A DNA stretch of 64,000 nt from the NCBI RefSeq assembly GCF_019925205.1, contig NC_083561.1, positions 9,237,217 through 9,301,216 on the forward strand, in the 5' to 3' direction. This DNA is from Metopolophium dirhodum. Lineage: Eukaryota; Arthropoda; Insecta; Hemiptera; Aphididae. The stretch's first letter is position 1; every line of letters begins with the position of its first letter. Both the position numbers and the translations under genes were made by a program. This document shows positions 45,301 through 59,966 of this stretch, one piece after another. The notes beneath the pieces are model-generated. The model was not told the origin of the DNA. It did no database searches and saw only the letters and a list, made by a program, of their open reading frames with translations.

Positions 45301-47315
45301 ATCACCATCGTGACTTTTTCTGGTTAGGTTTTGTTTTTGTGACGTACCTACCTCACTTTTTTTAGTTGAATATATTGGTTTCACCTATTTTGCCACTAAT
45401 ATACTCATCTCGATCACGCCTGAACCTGATATAGTCAGGTATCAAAATGCCTTATTTTAGGGATATTTATCAAAGAACATCTATTCTTCAAACTTCGAAT
45501 ATAAACCCAAATATTTTAAATATTTTTTAAAAGTTTTCTATTAATTTTAATATATTATATTAAATATGTAATATTTTATTTCATCCAAATTGTTATATGT
45601 ACCAAACTTAAACAATCCAATTAAATTATGTACCTCTATAGGTATCATTCTAATTATTGTTTAAATAATATGAAAAATAATAATACATGTATAGAAATTA
45701 ACTAAGTTTATTTTGTTAATAATTCATATAGTTGGCTAAGATAAAATTACAGTAATTATACTATTCTAGTACAAACAATAAATATACGATAGGTTTATGA
45801 ACAATATTCCACTAAACAAAATGAAATTGTTTAGTTTTAAAAATCTATATGGAATAGGTATAATTATAACCGTCGATGATAAAAAATAAATTTCAACTTT
45901 TTTTAATCTCATCACCTAAAACAGTGTATGTGCCACATAGGTACAAAAAATGAATTATAGTACTACACAACATAATATTGAATACATTAGAAAAAGTTAA
46001 CCTATGTCTATTTTAACTTTAAAATTGAATTTTTAATATTTTTCAAAATTTTTGTAAATTTTGTACTTTTTTCGTAAGCCATTGGCCAAATTTAAATTTG
46101 TTAAAATTAGTAAATTTAATGAAACTGAAATAATAAATTAACGACAACTTTTGTATTATAATTTTTTTTTATATCTCCAACTGTTTGTGAGATATGACCT
46201 TAATGTATAAAGAAACTGTCATTTTTGACATTACTGTGAATATTTATTATTATTATTAAACTTGGACATAAATCAAAATATTTTACTCATTATACTATAT
46301 TAAATTAAATCACATTTTGTATAAAACCTTGTACGATAAATCTTTAACTGATACAATTTATTTATAGTTAACAATATTTAATAACATTATATTAATATAG
46401 TGTTGATTTTTGCTAATGTTATATACCTGGTATAGTATATACTATAAAATCTGTGAAATCTTAATTTTTTTTAGAAATTTAATTAAATTAAGTACATAAT
46501 ATACTTTTAGATAATATTAATATGGCAATTTTGTGTGACATACTTACATCGTTCATTGAATGGTAACTATTAGTTACTGATATATGCCATTATATACATA
46601 TAACATAATATATGATATAATAATATTAGATTCTGAGCGGAGATCCCTCGCTAGTGGTTTTACAATAGTGTTTATTTATTTATTTATTTTTTATTACATA
46701 CAAATCTAGGTATTTAATTACCTACTCGGTGTACGGTGTACTTATTGGTTAAAATGAAATGTTTAATATGAATATAATAACATTAACAATGCATTAAAGT
46801 TAAACTTAATTAAACTAGTTTCTTCAACTACGAATAATACAAACTTGTAAAATATGGAATAGTTGAGGCATTATTTTCAAGTCGAACAAATTGTCTTCAA
46901 TCCTACAGAGTACAAGATGTATTATGCTTGAAAGATGAAAATATTATTCATATTTTTAGAATTCTTAACATTCCCTAAAGTTCGTTTATAGTTGTGTGTA
47001 CGTGTGTCAAGTGAATTTTTCAATCAAAATACGTGTCGCATGTGCCATAAATAATTTTTCTTGTATAATTTTAAAAAGTCAGTAAAAAAATACCTACCCA
47101 GTTTTTTATATTTTTGACATGTCATATTATATCGGTACCTACATTACATTTAATATATTAAGCATCAATATATAAATATTGATGCTATTTTTTCATTTAC
47201 ATTATTTATGGTTATTCATGATACATATAACATAGAATGTTAAATTATTATAATATTTTCCTGTTACAGTGGAGACACAGATGGGGCGTTATGACAAAAC
47301 TATCACCAGCTGCAG
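36377..47315 (+). CDS. Dok7: Dok-7-like PH-domain adaptor, 5' part (two exons, incomplete at right edge)
   Basis: Exon 1 is 36377-36604 (76 codons, donor GTAAGT). Exon 2 is 47270-47315 (acceptor CCTGTTACAG, donor GTGAG), joined in phase 0. The protein starts MTDSSYNSPARSYGSPARS, has three SPARS motifs and an acidic Ser-rich segment, then begins a pleckstrin-homology domain reading GWLKFRDNKK|WRHRWGV, then MTKLSPAA. This pattern matches the start of the Dok-7 PH domain (GQVKLRDGKKWKSRW...PSPVAD). By family knowledge Dok-7 is a cytoplasmic PH-PTB adaptor that activates the receptor kinase MuSK at vertebrate neuromuscular junctions; its insect role is less defined. The remaining PH and PTB exons lie past the window or were not recognised. 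It could be another PH-containing Dok-family member. The extended Ser/Pro N-terminus before the PH domain is longer than in vertebrate Dok-7. Confidence 0.75.
42007..42610. mobile_element. 604-bp DNA element with subterminal repeats
   Basis: The left end TTGGGTG and the reverse complement of the right end TTAGGGTG are followed by repeated motifs pointing inward. TATAAATTCCACTGGTACA occurs at 42016-42034 and inverted at 42510-42528. Variants AAGTTCCACCGAT, TAAATTCCACTAATAC and TAAATTCCACCGATTG lie nearby (left near 42087; right near 42553-42570 and 42584-42600). Clusters of subterminal motifs in both orientations are typical transposase-binding sites. No reading frame, so non-autonomous; superfamily not determined. 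Confidence 0.7.
44430..45090 (+). promoter_or_regulatory. CpG-rich block, possible internal promoter of the Dok-7-like gene
   Basis: A stretch much richer in C, G and CpG than the surrounding intron, about 2.2 kb before exon 2. Near its end AATTAAATACCCG is followed by text ending GCCGTTTCAG|GTATAAT, which could be a TATA-like element and a short non-coding first exon with a donor. Open frames across it on both strands resemble no known protein. The promoter role is inferred from composition only. Confidence 0.3.
44780..44802 (+). repeat. (ATT)n microsatellite
   Basis: Seven ATT units plus two bases inside the CpG-rich block. Confidence 0.9.
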
Positions 47316-50300
47316 GTGAGTTAGTTATTTTGTTTATATATTTTTATATTTTGATTTGTGTAATGAAAAGGCACTGTGTAACCATATATTTTAATTAATC
47401 AGGATGGGTTTATTAACCAATTATCGCCCATCGGGCAAATATTATAATGGAAATGCATTCCTGGTTTTTATATTTTCCACTCAAAATGTTTACTGATATT
47501 TACAACCACTGATGATTTCAACCTTTAATACCGTTTTATTCAGGAAAGGTTAAATGTTTGTTTTTTAAAGGGTCAAATATGTTATGCTGGCATTTAATAG
47601 GGCAGTATGTGTACTTTTCGAAACGTTAATACTTATTAGTATCATAAATACAATTTGTCTAACGAAACATTATAATTTTATTTATGGTCAATTATCTATC
47701 ATTATTTTATAATGACACTGAACTCAATTTTTGTTTAATAATGCAATTGGTAGTAGTATGAAATCAAATTTTAAAAACAGTATGCAAGTACCACGCACAT
47801 TCCATGACTTACCTACCTATTATAAAGGAAATAAAACTACTTCTATTTAATAGTTGTATTTAATTTTGTATATTAGAATACTACAAATCTATAATTATAC
47901 AGTACACAAGTAAAATAAATAATAAAAATTAACTTCTACTGGATTTTTGGAAATGGTGGTTGTTCTCTTTATTTTCGGCTTCACGACAGAATTTTCAACT
48001 TGCCATAGTTGCCAATTTATTCTGACCATAAAAAGATCTCTAGTGTGTTGCAATTTCCTCTACCGTCAAGTCCAAAGTAAATAATGATCCCGTGTGTTAA
48101 CGATTGTGCCGATGAAGTAGAGAAGTATAGAGGGTGAAAACGAAAAAAAAACAACACGTGAAAACACCGTTTCTTCGTTATTTTTCTTTTAAAAGTTCCC
48201 CTTGGGCTACCTCATCGATGGGCCAACAATTTATTTCTCCTCCTCTTTTTACCGAAACATTTGATGAAATTGGAAAAGTACAACTAAAAAATCACTATTG
48301 AATGGTATAGATGGGTGAACAACTAACATAATATATTAAAAATAAACATTTATGAGGTGGTAAAAATAATGTTATGTTTAAATTCGTATATTGTAATGCG
48401 AAAAATTATTATGTTGAAATTGTAATTAATGAATCAAAGGAAAGTTATGTTGGTTTTTAATGTTAAATTCAAAACAAATTTTGGTGGGGAGAACGATGAT
48501 ATGTTGAAAATAATAAATTTACTGCTGTGCCGGTGGATTACAATGCATTGGGCGTCATTTATATCGTTTAGTTTTTCCGTAGGGGTCTTAACAATAATAA
48601 CACGCGGGGCGAATCTGCACTAAAGTGCGGAAATTTGCATAATTACAACAATGCGTGTGTTTTGCATGCGGCGAGCGTCTCGTATTATTTAAATTAACAA
48701 ATACACCGTCGCCAATGTTGGAAACATTCTTCAAATAGGCATCCTCCTTTCCTCCTCGGTACTTTTATTACGTATACAGTTTTATTATTATGTTGTGGTG
48801 ATATTTAAGTTTACAAAAACGGATGAAAAACAAAAACAAAAACCTTTTTACTGGTATTTTGTATATAAAACGAAAATAGAAAGAACGGAAGTAATAAGAA
48901 AAAGCGTTTTAAAATCAATATTATTATCAATACCTATAATATAAAAATAAAAATAGTGTTATGAAATTTGATTATTAGTTGTATTTTATAACCAAATATA
49001 TTTTGGTATTATGTTTTTTTTATACTATCTTATGTATTATTGTCAATTAATGTTGGGCGTAGAAATAAATTTCAGTGTATCAATATATTTTGTGTTGTTT
49101 GGTTACTAAAAAAACAAATCGCGAATAATCAAAATGTATTAAGTATTTGTTTGTTTTAAATTAAAAGGTAGCGATCACAGAACTTTAAAATTGTTACATA
49201 TTTTTACTAAATAAAATTAATACGTATCTGAAGACTCTCTCACAATTTACAAATAATAATTAGATAACCAGGAGACTTTTTAAATAAAATCAGAATACAA
49301 GTTACGAAAATAATATAAAATGCATATTGAACGGTACTATTTCATTGACTTATTTTTTAATATTTTATTTTAAAAATAGTATCATAATTTATTATTACCG
49401 TAGTTAGGTAATGAATTACATTGTACATAGTCTATGGAGAACATTCTGTTGTTTTTGTTAGATAAATTATATTCTCTGTATATTAAGCTTCTATGTTACA
49501 ACAAAACAACAAAGTTAAAATATAACATTTTATGACTACTGCATGAATATACACGAAGTTATTTGATTGTTTTATATTTCCTGTATTTATTATTGTAGAG
49601 CTATATTTTTTTACTCCGTTTACTTTATCACTCTATTGTTCATTTTTATTAATATATTTTCTTGACGTACTTATAAATGAATAACTTTATTTATGGTTGT
49701 TAATGTTTGGTGTGTTTATAAATTATATTCTTCGTATATATTGTACATAATATTATAATCGTATTAGAATTACGTGATTTGTTAATTTCTACTCCACGAA
49801 AGTTTTTGCCAATTGCGCAATTCAAGTATTAAAACTATATTAATATGTCCTCGTTGATCAGTATTATTAGAATATTACCTATGGTATACCTGTATAATAT
49901 AGCTGTCTAGCTATACTATGTATTACGTATAGAAAACCAAAAATATGAACAACATTTAGCCGTTGTAAAAAAGAAAACCTTAATCCAAAAAAGTAATAAA
50001 TGAATACTACAACACTACGTGTGTCTGTGTGTGTGTGTTTTCATTCAATTTTTGTGAATGAAAAACAGTTTATCATCTTAACGGCATGCTATTATATGGA
50101 TACAATCGGACAGGTCCCTCCCGTGAATAAACAAAACAGATTACTCGGTGCGTCCATTTTTTTTTTCTGATCGTTTTTCATCGTTTTTGTTAGGCAAGTA
50201 TAGCGGATGACTTCCTGCGAGCAGTCGACGGCGTCACATCGACACTGCAGCTGCAGTCGCCGCCGTGGAAACGCAAAACATTCTTTCCGTGGACGTTATT

Positions 50301-50610
50301 CGCACGACCGGTGATTTAATAATGCTTTTCGTTCGTTTCGCGCTCCGAGGCCCGGCAGTTTGTTTGTCGCGCTCGTAGAGCACCGAGCTGGGAAATTGCG
50401 TCGGCCCGTCTCCGATTTCCATTTCCCCGCAGTGCCGTTCGCCGGGTACGGTTCGCCGGAGTTCGTGCACAACTTTAGGTGCTCTCGTCGTTAGGTTCCC
50501 GTTGCAGTCGAGTCGTTTGTCGTACGACAAACACGACGGCGATAATATAATACAGCGGTCCGACAATGAGAGCATTACGACTTACGAGTAAATAAATAAA
50601 CATTATAATA

Positions 50611-51080
50611 CAGGGTGAATATTTTATCGCGAGCCAACCATCTTAGAAAATTCAAGAATAAATTAACTGATAAGTGATGATCATAAAAAAGTTTTAAATC
50701 GTTTGAAAAAAAAACATTTTAAATTCTTTCGATGTCCTGAGTTTGATTACGGCCACAACCGGTCCACCACGCGCCGTCCATAAATTGTTACAAAGCCGTG
50801 AAAGTATTTTAGATTTAGAACGACGAGTTTTCCTTCAAAATCCATTCGTAAAATCACAATCGCACTAACAAATAGTTAGTACAACATATTTTCACGGAGA
50901 AGACTGAGCAGAATATAAGCTAATTAAGTTATGCATCAATGTTTTTTCATTGCATTTTGACTATTCATATATGGATCGTCATGATATTTTTTTTTTGTAC
51001 GAAAAAATCTCGGCCGTCACAGTCCACTTTCTAGCTGTGACCTAAGATCACGTCTTGTTTACGACAAAAGATTCACCCTG
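50611..51080. mobile_element. 470-bp Tc1/mariner-like MITE with TA target duplication
   Basis: TA flanks both sides (50609-50610 and 51081-51082). Inverted ends CAGGGTGAATATTTTATCG and CAGGGTGAATCTTTTGTCG (reverse complement of the right end) match at 17 of 19 positions. TA duplications with CAGGGTG ends are common in IS630/Tc1/mariner elements (family knowledge). The interior has short open stretches but no transposase with a recognisable catalytic motif. Confidence 0.8.
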
Positions 51081-51447
51081 TACAGATACATATACCGACG
51101 GCGTAATCATTATATTATTATCTCCGGTGTGCCACGCGAACAATTTACCTCGCCCCTAAACGCCGCCGCCCGTACCGCAGGGCCTGAAGCGTGTTGTTGG
51201 ATTAATAATAGGAAATGTAGTCGTTTTGGAGCAGCGCGCTGTGGGTGATACGATCGTGTATAATAATAATAATATAATATATTGTATATTATAATAATAT
51301 TAATATCACGCGAAACGTGCCCCGACCTTCACGGACAGACGGAATTTGGTAACGGGACGCTTATTTAAACCACGTATATAGGTAGGTATATGACATAATA
51401 TGCGCATAAAATGTAAGATAGGCAGTGGATTATTGGTCCGGTTGGTT

Positions 51448-51461
51448 GGGGGGGGGGGGGG
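51448..51461 (+). repeat. 14-base G homopolymer
   Basis: Uninterrupted G run in otherwise AT-rich intron. Together with the following GAGGG it is a possible quadruplex former, though also a likely sequencing trouble spot. Confidence 0.85.
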
Positions 51462-52640
51462 AGGGTTCTGCGCGTATTTCACTCCCTAGTCATACCGTAT
51501 ATATGCTCAATCAATTTACGATGGTATGGCTGCGTTTACCTATATTATAATTTTCGAAAATGTAAGCAAAATATTCTAAAATTATTTGCAATCTTCAGAT
51601 GGTACTTAGTAGATATACGGGTGATTATCGAAAAATATTTTGAGAACTAAAGACCAACCCACCAACAAATATACTTGATGATATATCATGGCTAAATATT
51701 TTTAATCATTATTACCCACATAAATATATATGTGTGTGTGCGTGAACAATACTTATTTGTATTTTGTATATTATATTATTATAAATTATAATATTATGCA
51801 TTACTTTATACTTTTTAAAATAATAATGTGTGAACATTTCAATAAACAGTTTTTAGCATCAGATATAATAATTCAAATTTGTCCTTTTAATGATTTCTTT
51901 TTTCGGAAAAATACTACTATAAATATCTAAAATGACCTTCTTCAAGTACTTATTACTTGTACCTAGGTACCTAATTTGCATAATAAGGGCTTAGAGAGAA
52001 TAAAAGTTTCAAGCGAAACAAGAAAAACATTTTTTCGACTTTATTATACCTAAGTTTTATACAGTTTTAACATACCTATGAGAAAAATGCGTACGTCCAC
52101 GTTTTTTTTTTTTAGCAGTACCTATCACGTTTTTATTTGGCAATGGATTCTACACCATTGTATATAGGTCGTAGGTACCTGTACACTGCAGGTACAGCGG
52201 GAGCCCAATTAACGGGTCGTCTCAAACAATTATATTATGTACGCCGCCGTCATCATCGATAAAACGATATACTTACGGAATAATACATTTTTATTATTAC
52301 TTTATAATACATACCCGCTGGTCGGCTGATTTGGCCGGCGGCGGCGGTGACGGACAAAGTGCATTAAACGACATCATTGGCGTTATATAGCGACGTGTAA
52401 AACGGTCCGAATGACCGATTTATCGATTACATTCCGCGCCCACGACACACACGCATTACACATCATACAGCAGAGCAGCCCAGTGTTTTTCCTTCTCTTT
52501 ATCCGTTTTTGGCAATAAAAAAAAACAAAAAAAAAACGAAGAATACAACACAACGTTTGCCGGGGATATATAGAGTGGTCGGTATTTGCCCAGAGCAGCT
52601 GATGGAGTTTAGCGATTGTCCGCGTCGTACATTCAATATC

Positions 52641-52667
52641 TGTGTGTGTGTGTGTATATGCATGTGG

Positions 52668-52707
<40 letters not shown>

Positions 52708-52740
52708 ACGTGTGGGTGAATGTGTGTGTGTGGGTGAATG
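52641..52740 (+). repeat. (TG)n microsatellite, interrupted
   Basis: About 100 bp of TG repeats with TATATGCA, TACACG and GGTGAA interruptions. Overlapping open frames in both directions are repeat artefacts. Confidence 0.92.
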
Positions 52741-55700
52741 TTTGCTGTACGTTCGGTTGCCCAACGCCCTGCCGCGCGCGATCGTGCACTGTGCAAACAC
52801 ACACGACTATAATAATATATATGCTGTGTCGATTTTTTTCCCGCCCAGCCGCCGCGGAATTATTTTCCGATTGTTTACGGGCCATGTTCGGCGCGGAATT
52901 ACGGCTATACCATACCAACGGTATCATATGTATCGGTTCATAATATATATATATAGTAAAGGTATAACGCTGGTTTAATCCGTACGCCAATGCAGTTGTA
53001 TACCTATGGACCGTACGTATATATTTCACCGTCGTGGCGTATCGGTGCAGGATATAAAAACGACTATAGTAAATATATGTATATACATCGTTATACGGTC
53101 TTGCCGCACCGAAACCGTTTATTATTGTCGAAGTAGGTCCGCGCCGTCGTTGTTAACGCGTACCCACCTAGCTATTATTATTAATTATTTGTTATTTTGC
53201 GATTTCGTTTCGGATTTTCATTACGGTTTTTATGTACACGGACGATAATTCTAATATAATTTTCATCATGTTTTGAAATAAGATGCGATATTCAGTACAG
53301 TGTGCACGACCCTCGTTTATGGAGTATGGATCATTCAGATTTGTTGCCCGCAATGTGATAATATAGAGTTATTAAACCAACCTGTTCAGTTTGTCGATGT
53401 AACAACATTCAATGCGATATTTTTGATTCACACTACTACAATTGAAATTATTTTTATTGTGTTGATGTGGTTTGTTTGACTTAAATATGTAAAACGTATT
53501 TTGTTACTACGCCCGCGGTAAGAATATAGACGTGACAAGTGGTTTTAAACTTAATGCAAAACTTTTATTAACTTGGAAAACTTTTTCTTAGTAAATTAAA
53601 TATTTTTAAATTATTTCCGTACAGCGGTTAGCTGTTTAAAACAAAAATTAATTTTTTTTAAAGGGAAAATGAATTACTATTTTAATTTTAAAATGATTAC
53701 TTTTTTTTATATAATATAGATTTTTATAAATCATAATTATACCTTATAAACATTTTTATTGCTATTTTAAAGTTAAAACCATTAGATGGTTATATTATTA
53801 TTTTGATAATAGCTCTATACGTAGGTATTCATTATATTTTCTGAAGTTGCGAACAATTTCAAGTTAATACTAATGGCGTATCCCTTTTTTAGTTGAAATC
53901 ATCTATAATATGCAAATACACATAAAACAAGACGTGTTCAACGACTATACAACGAACCGTCCAAATACTGTGTTGTGTGTAGTAGTTATCAGTAATTATG
54001 ATTTAACACTATTTGAGAAAAGGCGAACAGAATACGAACCTATATGGGTTGTTGCATAATAAATTAATAAGCAAAAGGGGTTAGGGAGAGAGTACCTACC
54101 TACCACGCACGACTAATCGGGTGGAAAAAGTTATAGGGAATCCTTGCCCGATAAAAGGTAGTTTTTATACGTCCCCTACTAGTTCTCTTTTGATATAAAG
54201 CCATCTATCTGGAATTATAGTGGACACATTTTTTTTTTTTTTTGGGCTTCGTCCTTTTCTCTGATGTGTTTAATAAATTACTACAGATTGGATTGCACGA
54301 CCTCACTGAATACTTAATGTAACGTACAAGTGTCTCTCACTTCTTTATATAGATGTGCCCAAATGTCCATTTTAGATTCTATTTCCTTTTTTTCGCGTTA
54401 AAATTCTAATTTATTTATCAGTATTGTACAGTGTACATTGTGTATTTTATTGTACTCTATAAACTATAGTATATGATCCAATGTAAAAATATCCCTACTC
54501 TGCATGTCTAAGAGGGTTATTGAATTTTTTTTTTTTGAAATATTATAATTTATATTATATTAATGTAAATTTTTATTTTTATACAACGTTAATACAATTC
54601 AAATTGTGATTTACAGATAACGAAGTATACCTAGTCTACGTAAAATTAAAAAGTTCTTATTATTTAAATTTTATTTTTCTGTTAAAAAATATGTACAACA
54701 TAGGTAATATTTTAGAAAGGTGAAGAAGGTATAAGTTTTAATAATACGCAATTTGGTTCATTCATTTAGAAAATATTATTTATGATTTAGTATAAATACG
54801 AGCTTAAACAATATCGTGTGTCTTATTGGAAGTTAAAATATCCTATGCTATTGCAGCCCTTATTTTAATGCGCAGTGTAAGTGAGTTATACATTATTATA
54901 TAATATTATATACTATACAGATAATTCCCGGACGGTTAAAAAGGTTCGATTAAAAATCGACATGAATCGGACGGTGGCGAGACAAACGTGGAGACGTGGA
55001 GTAATTGGACGTCGATGACTGTAGATAATCCTGATAATCTAGGCTACAGGTTATCGAAAATATTGTGGTTACCTGATAGCCGTAAGTATACCGTAAAATG
55101 ATATGGATATGGTTGCCGTTTATAGAACTTCACTGTGGGATAATATGATTGGACTTAAATGTAAGTAGATAATATGTAGTTTAATAATCATTGTTCGATA
55201 AAACAAGATTTATATTACACGTTGTTGTGTTGAATTCCATGTAGGTACTTGATATGTACTGTATAAGCGATGTGTTACAGAAATTTCGTTACATATATAT
55301 TAAATGTACCAAAGGTTCTAAATCTTCATCGTCTAACCCCGGTAAGCTTGGTCGAGGCTCCAACCATATTGATCACGAACTGCGTTATACTCACTCGTGG
55401 CATGCGGACAAGTAATATTTACTGTCGGTCAGCCGTTGTGGTGTTTTCATTGCGTCCGTCTCCATCGTACAAATATTATTTTCGATTTTTTTTAAATTTT
55501 TTGTTTTGTTTTTTACTCACTTGAGTTTTGAGTGCATACGTGTCAAAATATTCTACACAATAACGAAATTACTGCCGCATCAATATAGTCATATTAATTA
55601 TAGGTAACCAATCATTATCATATTGTAGGTATAATATAGTTATTGTAGTGGGTAATTTAAAAACTTTAGTTTCGTCTTTCGTTTTAAATGTAAGTAATTC

Positions 55701-56108
55701 TATCCGCATTTCAAGACATTTTTTTTATTTAAAATCACTACTAATATATTTAATTTTATTTATCGATATAGGTAGTATAATGGTAGGTAGGCATCACGCA
55801 AACTTGTCGTTAAGCCATTAACGAAACTATAAAAAAAAACAGTTTTGATTCGATAAACTTTCAATAACAGCAGCTTTTAGACGGCCGCCAGTTACAAACA
55901 CGCTCACTCGTCTTTTGTCAGCCTACCGCTTCCACCACAACTATGGGCCGTCGGTATTTATTCACACATGTGGTATATATCTATATACGTGCATTATATA
56001 AAATGCCAACGAAACGGACGACGTGGAAAAGCCGGGACGATATCGTCATCAATCACTGACACATGCCATTCCCAAACATCACCACGGTATCCACCACACG
56101 CTCTACTA

Positions 56109-56130
56109 ACACACACACACACACGCACAC

Positions 56131-56206
<76 letters not shown>
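56109..56206 (+). repeat. (AC)n microsatellite, 98 bp
   Basis: Long AC run with three GC interruptions. It yields spurious His-Thr and Cys-Val open frames. Confidence 0.95.
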
Positions 56207-56208
<2 letters not shown>

Positions 56209-59200
56209 ATAAATGTATACTATACAATATAATAACGCCGACATCCATTATTATAATAATATGTATTTTTGACGATATGCACTTTTGAGAGTAGAGAGTT
56301 GTTAGACTTTAGAGGTGGTGAGCATTCGTCCATCATTCATATTCGTTCCCCTATGGAACTAACTGAGTTAAGATTAATTCGAGATTCGTTGTATAGGTAT
56401 TTTGTTTTCCCTGTGCATAATACAATATGTATATAATGTAGTGATACACAATACACATTACATATTATTATAGAAACCCTATATTTACAAGAAAACTGTT
56501 ATCTACTCAATGTTCATAATATTAGAGTGCCTATAAATTCCTGTTGTATGCATTTGTTTTAGTTGTAGACTTGAATAAAAATGTTTCCCTCTAGCATTTT
56601 TGTTTACCACATTGTATGTATATGCACACGGACTATTATATTCATTGTACAATACACATAATAATATACTCATTTACTTTTGTACGGGACGGAAAAGAAT
56701 TTAAAAAACGGCCCGTCACTTATGTATAGAAAATCATATTTCGGTTTTTTTCACTTTAATATTTATTTATTTATTTTACTGATCTAATAGAAAATATTAA
56801 CTTTTATATATTATATTATATATTAAATTTTTATTTACACATGAATTTATTCATATTTTATATATTTTGTCGAGAAAAAGTTAATTTATATTTTTGCACG
56901 TGTGAGCAAGACATTTTTAGATGCGATTTGCTTATATAATAATATACAATATACATATATAATATTATAATATAGTGTGTTGAATAATAGTCAATGATTT
57001 ATAAATACGATTTTGATAGTTGATAAACTATTGTCATTATAACGCATCCTCTTTCATTTTCCGATAAAATAAAAATATTAGAAATACATTCAAGTTATAT
57101 ATACGAAAAATTATATAATATGAGTTATAGTAATAGTATACAATATAATTCCTTCAGTTATTATTTTTATAATAAGTTAAATATTTCGTTTAATTAGTTT
57201 TGTATTTTATTTATTTTTTGAACATTTATACATCAACAGATGTAATTTATAGATTATTGTTCTTTGCAGTCATATTATTCTAAAGAGTTTTTGTAAAACC
57301 CAAGTTAAAATTGTTTTTAAAACATGAATTGTATTTGATATTTATAAATATAAATGTTATAATTGATAAAAAGTTACCTATCATGTTATGTTATACAAAA
57401 ACTTTCGTTTAAAAATGGAAACAGCTTTTTAACTGATTTGAGGTAATGTACGTTACGCACTTTAAAGTGTTATCAACCAAAAGGGAAGTTGTTAAAGTCT
57501 TTGGGCCATCCGTTTAACAAGTCCATTTATGTCTGTCGGTGTAAAGGAATGGTAGGTGAGCTCGTTAAGACAATGACGGACGAGCATTTCGTCAAGAATT
57601 TATTTCCCAGCCGAGAGACAATTCCCGAGGCTAATTCTGTACGCCTGTTATCCCTTATATCTCGCACCACTCGGTAATACAGTTAATAACATTGCACAGT
57701 ACTGTTTCCACCGATAACTAAAACGATTTATCAGCACAATGACCATATAGCTGATTCTTGCACATGAATATACTGGAATTTTTCTCTGATTTTTATATCC
57801 CTTGTTTAACTTCCGATGCATATTTTACGGGTCGTTAATGCAAAATTCACTGAATCTCCTGAGTCACGCGTCAATTGTTTGACCGGATACACATCATTCA
57901 TATGTGCATCAGAATCCTTTTATACCCGAAGTTTCACCGGAATGACATCATGACTCGCTAGGAACCAATAAATTATAAACGGTCGTGTTCGCACTATTGT
58001 AAAGTTGTGTTGAGGGTAGATTTTATGATCGAACTTGGTTTTACTGTACTTTGTGGGAATATGATATGAGCTATTATTTATATCGTACACCCTCGGTATG
58101 TCTAACTTAGTGTATGTATCATGTCGAAATTAATTTAACAACGTGTAATACAAACTTTTTAACCACTTTTCAAATGTACAAAACTGCAGACTTGAGAATG
58201 ATTTGAAGTAAAAGTTCTAACTAGGTATCACATACAAACATACATTTGTAACTTATTTAATTGTTATTGAGATATTGACGTTTGTAAAATATCGTTATCG
58301 TTGTAATTGGCATTTACCAGATAAGCATAGTTCAACTGCGCCCGATAACCAAATTGTTGTGCCTCTTATATAAGCCCAAGTGCATCCGTAGTAAATACAA
58401 AATGTCATCGATATTTATGTTATAATCCACCAGCCTCAATAATTTTAAATTAAACTGATGTAATTTTAAGACACACTCAGGATATCCCAATCATTTTATC
58501 AACAGAAAATGTAACAATGTTTTGCACCATGCATGCATACGTAGAATACACATGGACAAATATTGAAATTTTTAAAGTTGAAAAACTATCTTTGGTGGAG
58601 TAAATCAGTTCGAAATTTCGTGGGTAACCTAGGTAATCCAAAATATCCATAGAAGCACATGGGCAACGTAATTAATTATTTTTATTTTTATGTTGGGACG
58701 CAATTGGGTGATATACCTTTTACGGGCACACTCAGAATATTATAAGAAAGACATTTTGGGACGTAATAAGGAGCTCTCCACTAGGTAACTTGAAATCTGA
58801 ATCCAGTAATTGGTGTGTAAAGGCTTGTTAGTCGACCAACTAATTTCTTTTCATTCGGAATGTGTAAGCGACAAAAAAAAATGTTCTATAGAAAGGCACT
58901 TGAAAATTAATTTCCACTTTATAAAATGATTGTAGGTACTAATATACTACGTAATGGTTCGTTTAATATATGATTTATTATGAAGTTCAAAATATTAATG
59001 TTTAGAAATTTTAGTTTTAGAATTTTACAATGTTGTATTGATTATATTGATTAACAACTAACGGAATGATAATTAATTATTATCAATTTAGGATAATTGT
59101 TTTTTACTATACAATATTTGGTATAAATAAATCTATAGTTAATATTAAATTAATTACATTGTACTAATATTATTGTATACTAAAATAGTGAAATATAATA

Positions 59201-59966
59201 ATATTATATTCGATGATAATACCATATTATTTTATACAATTAATTTTATTACTGTCGTATATGCTATTGTTTTGCCTACACAATGCGCCGGGATACTTTT
59301 CAAAATCATTTTCTATATTTATCTTTTTATTTTATTTACTAACGCCGTGTTGTAATTTACAATGTAATATAATATTGGAAACATAGTTTATGTTTACATA
59401 CATAAATTATTGATTGAACTGATTGATAACAGCACAAAATAAGAACATTAGTATATACATATAGAGTGTAACAGGAAGACCTAACAAAAAAATAAAATTA
59501 TGCTACTTAAACGTATGACAAAAATGTATTGCAAAAATTATATGGTTAATAAATAATTTAAGAAATATATACTCATGTCAGGAAATTTCCAAAAATAATA
59601 TTTTGAAAAAAAATATTGTTTTAAATTGATTTACTCAAAAAAAATTTGATAAAAAATATACTACTTGACTTAGATAATGTTTTACCATAAAAATTGTTCT
59701 TATAATCAGATTTACAAATTGGCTTTCAAATTTTTATATTATACGTGTACCACAAGTGACTATAAATTAAATATATAAAAAAAATTTTAAAATATTAATT
59801 AGTACAAAAGTTATTTCATCTGCCAGGGTCCCGGTTAAATTCTGTATATAATTATATATAATATAATATTATAATAAATATTACTACCTATCATTAAATT
59901 ATGTTAATATCAAAATGTAATTCATATTTTATTTTCTCATAAATACATTTTTTTATAATACAATAA

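Larger units (their letters stand above)
36605..47269 (+). other. Dok-7-like intron 1 (10.7 kb)
   Basis: Long AT-rich first intron. Recognised contents are the subterminal-repeat element at 42007-42610, a CpG-rich block at about 44430-45090, an ATT microsatellite, and a remnant TTAGATTCTGAGCGGAGATC at 46627-46646 that matches one end of the R1 family. No other exon is supported. Long introns of this kind often hold enhancers, but none can be identified from sequence alone. Confidence 0.6.

Noticed and set aside
50234..50575. 113-codon minus-strand frame in a CpG-rich block
   Set aside because: Low-complexity and basic composition, no domain, and no matching exon before or after; composition alone can explain an open frame.
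52383..53029. Several overlapping frames with His-Thr or Cys-Val runs
   Set aside because: They are products of the TG/AC microsatellite read in different frames.
55968..56288. Frames over the AC microsatellite
   Set aside because: Repeat artefacts with no unique coding sequence.
57489..57677. 62-codon frame in a less AT-rich patch of the Dok-7-like intron 2
   Set aside because: It starts with TTG, has no clear acceptor in front, matches nothing I know, and could equally be conserved non-coding DNA. Kept only as a note.
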